A DNA stretch of 64,000 nucleotides from Calendula officinalis (GCA_963853835.1 OY970820.1:83944909-84008908); one strand, 5' to 3'; positions 31,557 through 43,109 are shown, counted from the stretch's first letter. The notes: generated by a model from the letters alone, not told the origin. Numbers and translations are program-made.

Positions 31557-32158
31557 AATTTGACATAAATCAATACTTTTACAAAATTCAAAACCATTAG
31601 TATTAAGCGAAGTTCAGTTATCATTTTATAATTTTTATTCAATATGATTGGACAAATCTTAATTAGGCTACTTATGGGTTCATGAAATTTAAGCAATTAC
31701 ACCACGCCATTTTAAAAGAAATATCCACTACATGACCACACTCATCATGTGGAGGGGGTGATGTTCCAATTCACACACATCATTTTGCCTCTCCACGCCT
31801 GTGCTCCAATGTGGCCATGACCACTTCCTCTTCACGAAACCTACCACGTTATAGAGTGAGTTGGTGTTACATATGTCTCAACGCCATGGTTATTTACCAC
31901 TTAAGAGCACAGCACGATAACCACTGACCTTATAGTTTTGTGAACCATCAATACAATATTTTTGTGCCAATTGATGTATATGTTAAAGTTATGATAAGTT
32001 GGAAACTTTGGAAGTATGTAAGATGGTAGGATATCAAATAATTTAAATATGTGGCATTTGATTTATGTTGTATTTAATATGCTTTTACAATATGTTTTAA
32101 GTTTTATACAATATAATAAGTGAAGTATTTTTGTGAAATATATCACATATTCACATAC
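31557..32158. other. spacer right of Gypsy-A
   Basis: AT-rich. No gene that I can support. Confidence 0.45.
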
Positions 32159-32308
32159 CTAATTAAAATATGGTCCAAATAAACAGGGATGATGATGGTA
32201 GGGAAGGGAGCATTGGGTTCTCTGTAGATTCTATAAACCCTCTGCATTCTGTCACGTACTGTGCTTCTGCCTCTAGATAACCTTCTCCACGAATCAACAC
32301 TTGCACAC
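32159..32308 (-). pseudogene. exon-like fragment of an unrecognised host gene
   Basis: On minus, an acceptor-like TTTTAATTTATAG precedes 150 open bases, and a donor-like TTAG|GTATGTG follows. The translation includes SVDSWRRLSRGRSTVRDRMQ and YREPNAPFPTIII, compositionally like a real globular protein and unlike the low-complexity frames of the spacer. I do not recognise the family. Copia-2 lies immediately upstream (in the minus sense), so neighbouring exons, if any, would be beyond it. Confidence 0.35.
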
Positions 32309-32556
32309 CTATAAATTAAAATATACAACAATATAAAATCAGATGAAACGAATATTTAATTTTTTATTTTCTTATTTAATGCCGTAAATGATGAAGTGGA
32401 ACAATTTGAAGGGCCTACGTACGGGCTTACAGCAAAACAAGGTTTGTTAATTGTTAATGATGATGACTCACTACATAAACCTAATAGAAAAAACTAATCA
32501 CAACTTAACTATATAGTAAAAAATCTAATAGAATTTTGATCAAGCAATTGGATTAA

Positions 32557-33021
32557 TGACATGATCGAATAACCAAACAAGTTATTATAAACCCAGATCC
32601 ACTAACACAAGAAGTTACAGCGGATTAACACTTATGTTATTTGATTAAGAACAATGTAAACTGTAATTTAATAAGAACAATACGATGAACACAGTTTATC
32701 ACAAAAAAGTTCAATGTATTAATTCGTTCGATCAATACACGTATGTTTACAATTCATAAGGAACTATATATAATAGTCCTTGAAGCCTAAATTATTAACC
32801 TAGTTATTCTAGGAATCGATTACAATTGAATTACATAAAGATTTACATGCTATAACTAACTCTACTGGAATCTCGGACACGATCAGCTCTAAATATAACA
32901 TCAGTATTAATCTTGATCGTCAGTAGTATTTTGCCTTTAGCAGTAGTAAGTCGAGATCGGTAGTAACTTCCATTATCAGTAGTAATTCAATCTTCAGTAG
33001 TAGAACCTGTATGTTCCAACA
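32557..33021 (-). repeat. Copia-2 3' LTR
   Basis: On plus it starts TGACATGATCGAATAACC and ends GTATGTTCCAACA. The other copy starts TGTCAGGATCGAATAACC. Contains many CAGTAGTA motifs. Confidence 0.93.
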
Positions 33022-33053
33022 ATCTCCCCCTAAACTTGTTAATTCATTTTGAA

Positions 33054-33710
33054 TTACTCAAGTTTCTTTTGTTCTTCTTCTTCCTTCTTTCTCTTCTCTA
33101 AAATTCTTTGATTCTGTTTCTTTCTTTGAGCAATGATGTATTTGCTGTTTCTTTTGGTGAAATATGTAAGTTTGTTTTGAAACATTACAGCATCATACGG
33201 TCTCATCATGGTGTTTGTGAATATCTGATACATGGTTTCTTCAGAGTGTGGATATTTTTTTTCATACAAATACAGCTCACAATTCTTGTTTGATCTTTCA
33301 AAGAAATACATATTTACTGTAGGAAGTACATTCCAAGCATACACATTTTCTGTGTTTGTAAATATTTCTGAGTAGTTATCTGGATAAAATGCAGCATCCA
33401 TCATTGTAGTAATATATCCAGCTCCATACTTCTTCCATGATTTCTTTGTCATTCTAGGTTTTCCAATGATCAGAAGTTTGATTATATCACTTCTTGAACA
33501 TGATCTAATCATAGGTAACCATCCAGTAAATCTTTGAACAATTTTTTCTTCCCGTATAATTTCTATAACATTATTGTCCATAACTCTCCAATTGATGATT
33601 GGATTGTTTTCAAGGGGAGCAACTGGTACTTCAAGAACATGAATAATTTGCTCTGTTTTTGATTTCTTCTTAACATTCTGTTCTTGTGGAAGAGCCTTTC
33701 TTTTCTTTGT
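33054..33710 (-). pseudogene. Copia-2 third ORF, C-terminal part
   Basis: In the same frame as 33711-35237 after the stop at 33711-33713. From M33581 it reads MDNNVIEIIREEKIVQRFTG, then WLPMIRSCSRSDI and a basic coiled-coil end (KRKKEEEEQKKLE). Ends about 30 bp before the 3' LTR. Unknown function. Confidence 0.65.
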
Positions 33711-35237
33711 TTAGGGAGTGGAGGATTCACCAGTAGTTGATATACTATCAGTTTGAATTAAATTTGGACTTATTGGGATTAAAGCTTTTGCTTTTTCTTC
33801 TTCTGCCTCTTGTTCAGCCAATTCTTTCTTCTTTGCAGTACAATATTTATCTATTATTGTGATCATCTTCATTCTTCCAAAAGATTTTGCACTGTGTCCT
33901 TTTGACTTAAGAAAGTCAATCATAATTTTCTTCTGTTCAAAAATATCATCTGGTAAATCACCTTTTGTTCTTTTACTTTCAGCTACCAGATCTTCAACGC
34001 AGTTTAGATGTTCTTCTTCAACTTTTGTAAATCTTTTAAATTCTGCTTGTTGAGCTTCTATCTGAACATCTTTTATTGGTGGAACATTTTTTACAACCTT
34101 TTTCTTTTCTTCAAGTGCTTGATACATAGCCACTTTCTTTAAGTATCTCTGATGTTTCACCTTCCATCTGGATTGTTTTTCAGCTCTGACATGATTGATT
34201 TTGTTCACCATGTGGTGACCTAATGCTCTGTTGGGATAATCTTCATCATAGATCTCTTTTCCTTTTCCAATATAAGCTGAAGGTGGAGGTGGAGTATATT
34301 TCATATATGGGATACCAGGAATTTCAAACTTTGGATAAAACAATTTAAGTTGGTCTTCTGGTAGTATCTTGGGATGTGGAGGAAGTGTGCATTCATCTAC
34401 TTCAAACCAATTCACATTATCATCAATGTCAGGTATGATAAGTGGCTGATCTGGAGTTGGTGGTTTTGAGATGATGACATGTCTTTCTCTTTTAATAAGT
34501 TCAGGAATTTCTTCATCTTCCTCTTCAGTAGTAGCTAAAGTGGTTACTACTGGAATTTCTTCAGGAATTACTACTGATAGGGCATCAGTAGTGTTTGTTG
34601 TTACAATTTGAGGTACTACTGCTATATCATCAGTAGTAGGAGTTACTACTGACGTTTCTTCTTGTTGTTGTTCTTGTACTGGAGCAGTAATATCTTCATC
34701 AGTAGCATCCATGTTTTCTAGGCCTTCATCATTAAACTGGCCTTCAGTTGATTCTTTGAGATTAAGGAGAGAAGTTGCTGCTGCAATTGATGTGTCTATC
34801 ATAGTTTGGATAGTATCCTTCTCCCCCTTAGTGATCTCAACAGGTGGAGCATCACTACCATTAACCTTCTTTCTGAGCTTTCTAATTATCTTTGTTTGTT
34901 GAACAAGTCTGTGCTCATATAGTTTCATCCTCTTGTTAATAGTGTTGATGTGCTTCTTCATATATGTCATGGTTTCCCCTTGATTTGTTAAAAATTTCAG
35001 ACAATCTTGTACAGTGGTTTCAAGGTTTACCATCCTATCCGTCAATGAGTTTTGTTTAATACTGCCCTCACTCCTTCTAGCAAGATCATCGGGCTTACTA
35101 ACTGGTACATTGGTTTTAAGGTTTTCCTTCCTAGCCGTCAATTTGGTTTGTTTAATACTGCCCTCACTCCTTCTAGCAAGATCATCGAGCTCACTAATTG
35201 GTACATTGACTTTAAGGTTTTCCATCCTATCCGTCAA
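33711..35237 (-). CDS. Copia-2 third ORF, central part with 32-residue tandem repeats
   Basis: 508 open codons on minus. It starts with two near-identical 32-residue repeats (core DDLARRSEGSIKQ, DNA units of 96 bp at about 35,035-35,226) and a third partial copy. Then come a coiled coil (TYMKKHINTINKRMKLYEHR), a Thr/Val/Glu-rich acidic linker, a conserved-looking block (NWFEVDECTLPPHPKILPED), a basic region, and a Lys/Glu-rich end. No catalytic motif, signal peptide or transmembrane segment is visible, so it does not look like an envelope protein. Whether it acts as a structural or RNA-binding accessory is unknown. A run of 9 C at about 35,292-35,300 seems to separate it from the N-terminal part by a frameshift. 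Confidence 0.7.
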   Translation of the reverse strand: MTDRMENLKVNVPISELDDLARRSEGSIKQTKLTARKENLKTNVPVSKPDDLARRSEGSIKQNSLTDRMVNLETTVQDCLKFLTNQGETMTYMKKHINTINKRMKLYEHRLVQQTKIIRKLRKKVNGSDAPPVEITKGEKDTIQTMIDTSIAAATSLLNLKESTEGQFNDEGLENMDATDEDITAPVQEQQQEETSVVTPTTDDIAVVPQIVTTNTTDALSVVIPEEIPVVTTLATTEEEDEEIPELIKRERHVIISKPPTPDQPLIIPDIDDNVNWFEVDECTLPPHPKILPEDQLKLFYPKFEIPGIPYMKYTPPPPSAYIGKGKEIYDEDYPNRALGHHMVNKINHVRAEKQSRWKVKHQRYLKKVAMYQALEEKKKVVKNVPPIKDVQIEAQQAEFKRFTKVEEEHLNCVEDLVAESKRTKGDLPDDIFEQKKIMIDFLKSKGHSAKSFGRMKMITIIDKYCTAKKKELAEQEAEEEKAKALIPISPNLIQTDSISTTGESSTP

Positions 35238-35262
35238 TTCAAAGAGTTCTGTTCTACCCTCA

Positions 35263-35994
35263 TCACTTCTTGGTGATGAAGAAGCAGTAATGCCCCCCCC
35301 TTGTGGTTTCTTGGCACCGGGGTCCTCTCATTAATTCCTCAAATTCTGAGTCATCACTAAGAGTTGCCGAGGTCTGGGTCCTAATGATGTTCTCACTATC
35401 CTGTGCACCCACCTTTGGGGCATCAGTAGTGAGAGCCCTTTCCTCATGACCTCTCTCCTCCTGTGAGGTCAACTCTTGGAGCCTGGGGTGTGACTCAAGT
35501 TGTCCCCTGGTGTCCTTTAAGGAAGATTTCTTCCTTTTATAAAAGATGGATATGTTTTGGGCTGGTGGTAGGTCTTCCACAGAGTGAAGAGTAGCACTCT
35601 GAGGATTTATTTCATGTTCCTGGGACACATGCATGACATTTGATGGTGTATCTATTTGAGTGGACTGTATGATTTCTGTTTGGGCTACATTTGGGGGTGA
35701 TGGAGTGGGTTGGGGTTCAAGTGGGTGAGTTGAACCTTCTCCAGTAGGTAGTTGATCATTGATCATGTTTGGAAAAAGTGGAGTAATTTTACCAGAAAAT
35801 TTAAATTATTTTCTCATGTTAGAAAACACCTTTTTGTTTAATTCAGGAGTTACAAATCTGTTTTTAGGAATGGAAAGGTTTTGTAGTTCACAATTTATAA
35901 TGTGAGTTAGGAATCTTGGATACATTAAAAATGTAGATGAAGAAAGATTTCCGAGCATTCCTTCAAAGATCATGTTTGAAAAATTGAATACTTG
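35263..35994 (-). pseudogene. Copia-2 third ORF, Pro/Ser-rich middle part
   Basis: Continues the frame of 35995-36525 after its stop. Interrupted by a further stop near 35,800, then open from 35766 to 35263: low-complexity HPLEPQPTPSPPN, then basic FYKRKKSSLKDTRG and acidic DDSEFEELMRG. It ends where the poly-C tract shifts frame. Confidence 0.6.
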
Positions 35995-36525
35995 TCATGT
36001 ACTCAGACAAACAACAGCAGATGCTATTGACTTGTTGAATTCATTCCAAGTACTCCTTTTAGGAGAGATGCAATGTTGAATTGTGTGTATTAAAAACTTC
36101 CATTGGGGTGAAAGAAGACCTTTTTGAAATGTGACTATATCTAGTCTTCCTTCATACCCCATTTTTTGTAAATTTTCAACAAGATCCTCCTTTGGCAAAG
36201 AGAACATACCTGATTCATCATGAAGTTGAAGATGTTGTCTGATGGATTGTTCAGTGATGGTGATTGTTTTTCCATCCACAGTTGATTTGATCATTGACAT
36301 AGTTGACCATTCAGTTCTTTCAGCATTAGTCCAGAAATCAACCAAGTGTTGTTGATAAGTTGTTGGGTTGATGGAGAGTGCAAACTTAATGTATGAGTTC
36401 TTTAGGAATATTACAATGGGACGAAAGTCTTTTGTACCGTCTGGATTCCTCAAGAAAGCACACATATTGTGAAATTCTGAATATTTAAGATCAGTTGGAA
36501 TTGCAAGAGATTTTAGGGTAGCCAT
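35995..36525 (-). pseudogene. Copia-2 third ORF, N-terminal domain
   Basis: ATG 36525, 176 codons. Shows RPIVIFLKNSYIKFALSI, YQQHLVDFWTNAERTEW, ITITEQSIRQHLQLHDES, and PQWKFLIHTIQHCISPKR. This domain is common just after pol in Copia elements of the aster family, where annotation often gives it misleading host names (my recollection). Copia-1 has the same layout (FTHMVTYLKHCLITQALIL, then WYSAKLDSS, then VLISTIIRCMTHK), so the two are distant relatives. The stop at 35995-35997 interrupts it. Confidence 0.75.
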
Positions 36526-37070
36526 GGTGATTGGTTTTGATCTTTTGAGATGAGTTTCTTTCAGAGAGTGATCGTCTTGTTATGAATTTCAGGTTTGTGA
36601 AAGAAATTGAGTTGTTACTGATGAAAGGTTTTGATCGGATTTGTGCAGAGATAAGGGTTTAGCGTAGGGTTTTTCCGATCGAGGACAAGATAATGCTAAA
36701 TTAATCTCAGTAAGATATTTATATTTTTCGATTAAACCTGCAAAATGACCAAAATATCCTTCGAATAATAGCTTAACGGCTATTTTCATGAGGGTCAGTA
36801 ATGTAAATTAAGTATTTTACAGATAACGGCCGATCAGTAGTAACTAAGCATCAGTAGTAAAAACATCAGTAGTAACCTTTGTTTTTATACTTAACCTAAT
36901 TCCTACTGAGAAGCCCTATCAGTACTAAAGCATACCATCAGTAGTAACAAATAACCAGTAGTAAACAAGCAAAAAACAAAAAAAATTAAAGTAAAAATAA
37001 CTAGTAGATTTGAAGATTACAAGCTAATTCTATAATTTTTGTCAAATCACATATTCTTTTTCTTTTGGTT
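36526..37070. other. Copia-2 spacer between RNase H and the third ORF
   Basis: Non-coding, with repeated CAGTAGTAA motifs at about 36,835-36,965. On minus it would hold any promoter for the third ORF. Confidence 0.5.
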
Positions 37071-37868
37071 TTAACTTATTAAAATCATTCCAATACTGCT
37101 AACCAAAAAATTGAATCTTCCTACATCAAATACTTTTGTAAAAAGATCTGCTAATTGATCATCAGTATGGATTTTCTCTACTTTAATTAGTTTCTTTTCA
37201 TTACAATCTCTTATAAAGTGAAATCTAATTTCAATGTGTTTTGTTTTAGAGTGTTTTACTGGATTATTCACAATACTGATAGCACTTTGATTATCTATAA
37301 AAATAGGAGTTTTGAGAATAGATATACCAAAGTCTAGAAGTTGATTTTGGATCCACAGAACTTGTGCACAGCAGGCAGATGCAGCTACATACTCTGCTTC
37401 AGCAGCTGAAGTTGAAACATTAGTTTGTTTCTTGCATTGCCATGACACCAACCTTGATCCAAAGAATTGACATCCACCAGTAGTAGATTTCCTATCTTGA
37501 CATTCACCACCATAGTCACTATCTGTGTAAGCTATAAGTTCAAATGGTGATGCATGTGGATACGAAAGACCAAGAGAAGGTTTTCCTTTCAAGTATCTGA
37601 AGATTCTTTTGATTGCTTGTAAGTGTATCTCCTTAGGTTTTGCTTGATATCTGGCACACACACAAACACTATACATAATGTCAGGTCTTGATGCAATTAA
37701 ATACATCAAAGATCCTATCATTGATCTGTAAAGGTGTTCATCTACATCCTCCCCCTCAACATCAGGATGTAGGTGTTTGTGAGTTTCCATTGGAGTACTT
37801 GCACTTTTGCAATCTTTCATTGAAAACTTCTCTAAGATGTCTCTGACATATTTTGACTGATTGATCAA
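37071..37868 (-). pseudogene. Copia-2 RNase H
   Basis: Open for 265 codons. Shows INQSKYVRDILEKF, YRSMIGSLMYLIASRPD, YTDSDYGGECQDRKSTTGG, SAAEAEYVAASACC and KTKHIEIRFHFIRD, ending with ADLFTKVFDVGRF. The Asp-Glu-Asp type residues are in place. It is separated from RT by a stop at 37893-37895, in the same frame. Confidence 0.9.
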
Positions 37869-37892
37869 GATACCATCTGATTTCTGATTGAT

Positions 37893-38573
37893 TTAGAGTC
37901 CAAGAAAGAAATTCATTGGACCCATTGAACTCATTTTGAACTTGATTTGCATCAGTTCTTCAAATTCTTTGCACAATTTATCATTTGTTGATCCAAAGAT
38001 GATAACATCTACATATATTTGGACCAATAGTATATCATCTTGGACCTTCCTTGTGAATAATGTCTTATCAATGGAACCTCTCTTGAAATTGTTCTTCAGT
38101 AGGTATGAGGACAATGTGTCATACCAAGCTCTAGGTGCCTGATGAAGGCCATAAAGAGCTTTGTCTAGTTTGAACACATAGTCATCATGTTCTGGATCTT
38201 CAAAGCCTGGAGGTTGACATACATATACTTCTTCTTCTATTTTTCCATATAGGAAAGCACTTTTGACATCCATTTGGTAGACTTTGAATCTTTTGAATGA
38301 AGCATATGCTAGGAATATTCTGATTGCTTCAATTCTGGCAACTGGTGCATATACTTCATCATAATCAATCCCTTCTTCTTGAGTATAACCTTGTGCTACA
38401 AGCCTTGCTTTATTTTTGATCACTATACCTCTTTCATCTTTCTTGTTTCTGAAGATCCATCTGGTTCCAATGGGTTTTTTTCCTTTTGGAAGAGGGACAA
38501 GTGTCCATACAACTTGTAGTTTAAATTGAAGAAGTTCTTCTTGCATTGCTATGATCCAGTTTGAGTCTTTCAA
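37893..38573 (-). pseudogene. Copia-2 reverse transcriptase with mutated active site
   Basis: 226 codons: MQEELLQFKLQVVWTLVP, PIGTRWIFRNKKDERG, ARLVAQGYTQEEGIDYDE, YQMDVKSAFLYGKIEEEVYV, LDKALYGLHQAPRAWYD. The active site reads IYVDVIIFGST where the family has YVDD; the second catalytic Asp is Val (GTT). Copia-1 keeps both Asp. Metal binding needs both, so this RT should be dead. A stop after FFLGL separates it from RNase H. Confidence 0.92.
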
Positions 38574-38600
38574 AGCTTGTTGAATCTTCTTAGGTTCTTC

Positions 38601-39572
38601 CTAAGATAGAAAACATTGATACATGCATTCATTAGATATTATACTGATATTACAAATATTAGAATTAAATTTGCTTCTTGTCTGCATGGATGAATTGACA
38701 TCACTTAGGACTAGGTCCAAAGGATGATTCTTTTCAGTTCTGGTTCCAGGGATTTTATAAACAGTTAGTTGAGAATCTAAGTTTGACTCATTTGATTCAG
38801 GAATTTGTGCATCTATTCCTGATTCTTCTTGATTGTTTGCATTTTGATGAGGTTCATCATTACTACTGGTGTCAGTAGTAACATTTTCTTCAGTAGTTTC
38901 AGTAGTATCATTATGGTTACTGGCATCAGTATTAAGTACATCATCGTCACAACTTTGAGGTTCAGAGTTACTACTGGGATCAGTAGTGTCTTCAAAGATT
39001 GAGTTGTTACTGTTATCATTGAAATTAGGGTTATCAGAGTTACTACTGTCCTCAGTATTAACTGTAGGAGCAGTATCAACTAAGATATATTTCATGATTT
39101 CTTGCCTTTCACTTGATGATGGTCCTACTTGTTGGCTTTGATTGTTCGAATTTCCTGTATTAAATTCATAACTAACATCAAAAGATTTGGTTAGATTATC
39201 AATATTAAACAGCCAATCTGGGCCATTTCCTTGTTCATTCATAAGGTTTTCATTAAAGGATACGCTCACACTTTCTTCAATGATTCTCAACCTTTTGTTG
39301 AACACTCTGTAGGATTTTCTTTGTGTTGAATATCCTACAAAAATTCCATCATCTGCTTTGCAGTCAAATTTACCAATTTGTTCTCTGGTAATTAAAATAG
39401 TACAAGGACAACAAAATGATTTTAAGAAACTTATTGATGGTTTTCTTTTATTGAAAAGTTCATAAGGTGTTTTAAAATGAGGCTTAACTATTAATACTCT
39501 GTTCTGAACATAACAGGCAGTATTAACAGCTTCAGCCCAAAAAGTTATTGGTAATTTTGAATCTGCAAGCAT
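38601..39572 (-). pseudogene. Copia-2 integrase C-terminus and linker to RT
   Basis: Begins LADSKLPITFWAEAVNTACY, then YELFNKRKPSISFLK, GKFDCKADDGIFVGYS and a long Asn/Thr/Ser-rich linker (about residues 140-280) before the stop at 38601-38603. The frame differs from the preceding integrase core, so there is a frameshift at about 39,570. Confidence 0.88.
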
Positions 39573-40558
39573 AGTCTGGCTGCTTCAGTGATAATTCTAT
39601 TTCTTCTTTCAGCTACACCATTTTGTTGTGGAGTTCTTGGTGAGCTGTACTGCCTGTCAATACCCTTAAGATCACAGAAGTCAATTAGGTTAGTATTCTT
39701 AAATTCAGTTCCATTATCACATCTAATTGCTTTAACTTTGAGATCTCTTGTATTTTCCAGCTTTACAATCAGATTCTTGATTATTTCACTTGTTTCATCT
39801 TTGGTCCTGAGAAAGAATACCCAAGTGTACCTGGAAAAGTCATCAGTAATAACAAGGCAATATTGTTTCTTTCCAATACTCATTACATTTGTGGGTCCAA
39901 AGAGGTCCATATGTAAGAGCTGCAAAGGATTAGAAATAGAATTAATTGCTTTGGTCTTATGAGAAGTCTTGTGTTGTTTACCTTTTAGGCAGGCAACACA
40001 ATGATGACCACACATAAATTCTTTTTGTGGTAGACCAACTACCAAATCCTTTTTAACTAAATTGTTCATATTTTTAAAATTTGTGTGACACATCCTTCCA
40101 TGCCAAAGTTCTGATTCATTTGTGTTTGCCTTAGATATAAAACAGTTGATCTCATTTGATGAAATGAGTTCTCCCCATATATCCAGGCAATACACATTGT
40201 TTCTCCTTGGTGTTCTTAAAACAACATATTTTTCATCTAAAATAAAACCAGGAGAAAGAATGATGCACTCAATATCTGTAAAAAGAATTTTGTTCTTCTT
40301 ATCACAGACTTGAGACACACTAACCAGATTGTATTTAAGCTCAGCAACATAAAAGACATCATCAAAAGTAATTTTGCCATTTGATACAGTACCTTTACCT
40401 GTAATCTTACCTCCCCTACGATTTTCTCCAAAAGCAACATATCCTCCTTCATAAGACTTGAAATCTCTAAGAATTTGAAGATTTCCAGTCATGTGTCTAG
40501 AGCATCCACTATCAATATGCCATGTTCTACCTTCTTCAGGGATATGGATACTCTGCAC
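39545..40558 (-). pseudogene. Copia-2 protease and integrase core
   Basis: Protease site TWHIDSGCSRHMTGN (Asp-Ser-Gly). The pre-integrase zinc region has ELWHGRMCHTNFKNMNNL and CVACLKGKQHKTS. Integrase core Asp (LLHMDLFGPTNV), Asp (AIRCDNGTEF) and Glu (NGVAERRNRI) are all visible. Open for 337 codons, but the frame differs from gag upstream and from the integrase C-terminus downstream. Confidence 0.92.
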
Positions 40559-40572
40559 ATAAAGTAGAAGGA

Positions 40573-41733
40573 TTAGTTAATTTTGGGAACCCAAGCTTGT
40601 TTTGTCTTGGGTTCATCCTTTGAAGAATAAAACTTCTTAACTGTATGATTCTTATATGCAGTATTGAATTTAGGACTGGTGTTGTGAGTCACTACTGATC
40701 TAGGTTTAAACCCGTAGTTTTTATCCTTTGAAAATTTTACTACTGATGGACCAGTAGTATTTTTGTAATAAGGGTTTTGAGCATAATCAGTAGTGTTTTT
40801 GTAGTTATACCAGACAACATTGTAATTAGGGTTTTTACAAGTAGTAAACCTGGAATAGTTTCTACTGATGTTTGAATACCTTGAAAATTGAGGAAAACGA
40901 TTTTGAGTTCCATTGTTTTTAAAATAATTACTTCTGCTTGGACTTTTATATCTGGTATTTTGAACAAATCGTGGTGCATTTCTTTCAAATTTATGAGTAT
41001 CATTAGTATATGTTTTATTGAACTCCTTTTGATTTGGTTGTTTAAACTTCTTTTCCTTTTCTTCTTTAGTTTGTTTTAATTTGAATGTTTTTTCCTTTTC
41101 TTTGTTGATTTTGAATTCTTTAAATTCTTTATTGTTAATAGGATTGAAGTGACAGTTTTTAGCTATATGATTAACTTTGTTACAGATTAAGCATGATAAT
41201 TTTGTTGATTTAGAATTTTCAGTTTTTCTTTGTTCTTTTAATTGATTTAAATTCGTTTGATTTCCCCTTCTTAAAATTGTTGGTATATTTTCTGAGTTAT
41301 ATTTTGGGGATATAATGTGACTTTGTGTGGTGTGAAAACTGGTATCATTTGATTCAGTTGTTTGATCATAATCCGAGGATTCATTTGATTCATTACTGGT
41401 TTCAGTTTCAGTTTGACTTTCAATTTTTAAATCATTTAAAATTCTTTCTGTACTAGATTTTAGTGGTGGAATAAAATTTGTTGGAGGTGAGACTGCATGA
41501 TATCCCACTCCATGAATAACCTTTTCTGTAGTTTGATTGCTAGTTAATTCATTGACAATTTTTGAACTTCTTTCATACTTTTTAATGGTTAATTTATTCT
41601 GTTCTAGTTCCATTTGACATTCTTCAAGTTTGATTAAAGTTTCTTTTAATTTCAATTCAATATGTTCTTTTTCATAAGTGGTTTGTAGCAATTCATCTTT
41701 TATCTTTTGATCAGTTATTTTATAGATTTTAAT
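40573..41733 (-). pseudogene. Copia-2 gag C-terminal extension with a second zinc knuckle
   Basis: In frame with 41734-42267 after one TAA. A coiled coil (EKEHIELKLKETLIKLEE), then a Ser/Thr/Asn-rich stretch, a second CCHC-like knuckle CLICNKVNHIAKNC, and a long basic Asn/Tyr/Lys-rich tail, ending WVPKIN. The second knuckle and tail are likely RNA-binding. Confidence 0.78.
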
Positions 41734-43025
41734 TTAATTTTCTAAATCTGCTATACAACCATTATATTCAATTCTTCTATTTCTGTTTAAAATCATCTCT
41801 TCTAGTGTTTCTTTATTTAGTTTTTCTAATTCTTTGTATGATTTAATGCATTCAAGAGTGCAAGATTTAAAATGTACCTCAGTAGTAGAAGGATCAGTAG
41901 TAAATGCCATAAGAGCTTGATTCTGTGCATGTTCTTCTGCTTGGAAGCTCCAGTCATATCCTTGTCCTTCTTGAGAGACTAAGGCAGTTGAGTTGGACAT
42001 ACTGTTCTTGTTGTAGCTTGATCTTTGATCTTTGTTTGGACATTCTCTGGCAAAGTGACCTAGATTGCTACAGTTGTAGCACTTAACCTTGGTTTTGTCA
42101 AAGCCAGCTCTATCACCTTTGTTGTAAGACAGATTTTGCCTTCCAGTTCTTTTAAGAAACCTCTTTGTCCTTAAGCTTAGCATGGCCATCTGCCATTTAA
42201 TATCCATCTCTTCCAAGTCATCAGGATTGAGCTGTTCTAAATCTTCACTAATCAGTGCAGTATTCACATGACTAGTAAAAAAAATTCTCTGGCTAAATCT
42301 TCTGATCCTGCATTCTTCATAGCTTCCTGACCTGTTCCTGTATTTGACACAAAAGCAGCATTGTTTGAAGATAGATTTGGAGTTTTAGAACTTACCTCAG
42401 ATTCAAACACTCTTAGTTCATTGTAAAGTTCATCAAGTTCTTTTTCTTCAAGTGCATCTCCTTGTCTATATATCACAGTATACATAGACCATTCTTCACC
42501 CAAAGACCTGAGAAACTTTCTGTTGACATCATCATTGTCTGGTTTGTAGCCCACTTGATTTAGTTCACCAATAAGCTTGTTGAACCTATCAAAGACCTGT
42601 GATAATGTTTCATTCTTCTGGCCTTTGAAGTTTTCAAAGTCCTGTTTCAGAACAGACTTCATGTTTCTTTTGGTGCTCTTAGTACCAACGAACCTCTTTT
42701 CCAGTGCCTGCCACAGCTTCTTTGCATCATCATATTCAACAAAGAGATGTTGATAATCATTGGGAATGGCAAGCAACAGAGTGCTTAGAGCTTTGAGTTC
42801 GATTCCTCTGTCCTTCTTCTCTTTCTCACACTTCAATTTGTCTGCTTCAGTCAATGAACTTTATGCTTGAATCTGAATGGTTTTGTTGCCTTCAACAACA
42901 ACTTTCCACATGGAATAATCAGTAATAAGCATGTACTGCTTGATTCTGTTTTTCCACATCCCAAAGTTGTTGGGAGTGAGAATGAGAATTTTGTTAGCTT
43001 GAGTGCTTTCATTGTTATCAGACAT
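41734..43025 (-). pseudogene. gag: Copia-2 gag
   Basis: ATG 43025 opens SDNNESTQANKILILTPNNF then WKNRIKQYMLITDYSMW. A TAA near 42,862 interrupts. The frame continues with LLAIPNDYQHLFVEYDDAKK, WQALEKRFVG and FDRFNKLIGELNQVGYKPD, the gag core of plant Copia elements. A frameshift near 42,265 leads to the zinc knuckle CYNCSNLGHFARECP. Gag forms the particle and binds the RNA. Confidence 0.88.
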
Positions 43026-43095
43026 GATTAACAATTTTGAGATCGAAAGTATGAAACTTTTTGTTGTTCTTAATTCGTAGATCTAGAACCAATTA

Positions 43096-43107
43096 GCTCT
43101 GATACCA
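43096..43107 (-). other. Copia-2 primer binding site
   Basis: Minus reads TGGTATCAGAGC, complement of initiator tRNA-Met, two bases inside the 5' LTR. Confidence 0.93.
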
Positions 43108-43109
43108 CT

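Noticed and set aside
33711..35237. Envelope-like gene in Copia-2
   Set aside because: Position fits, but I see no signal peptide, hydrophobic membrane segment or Cys pattern.
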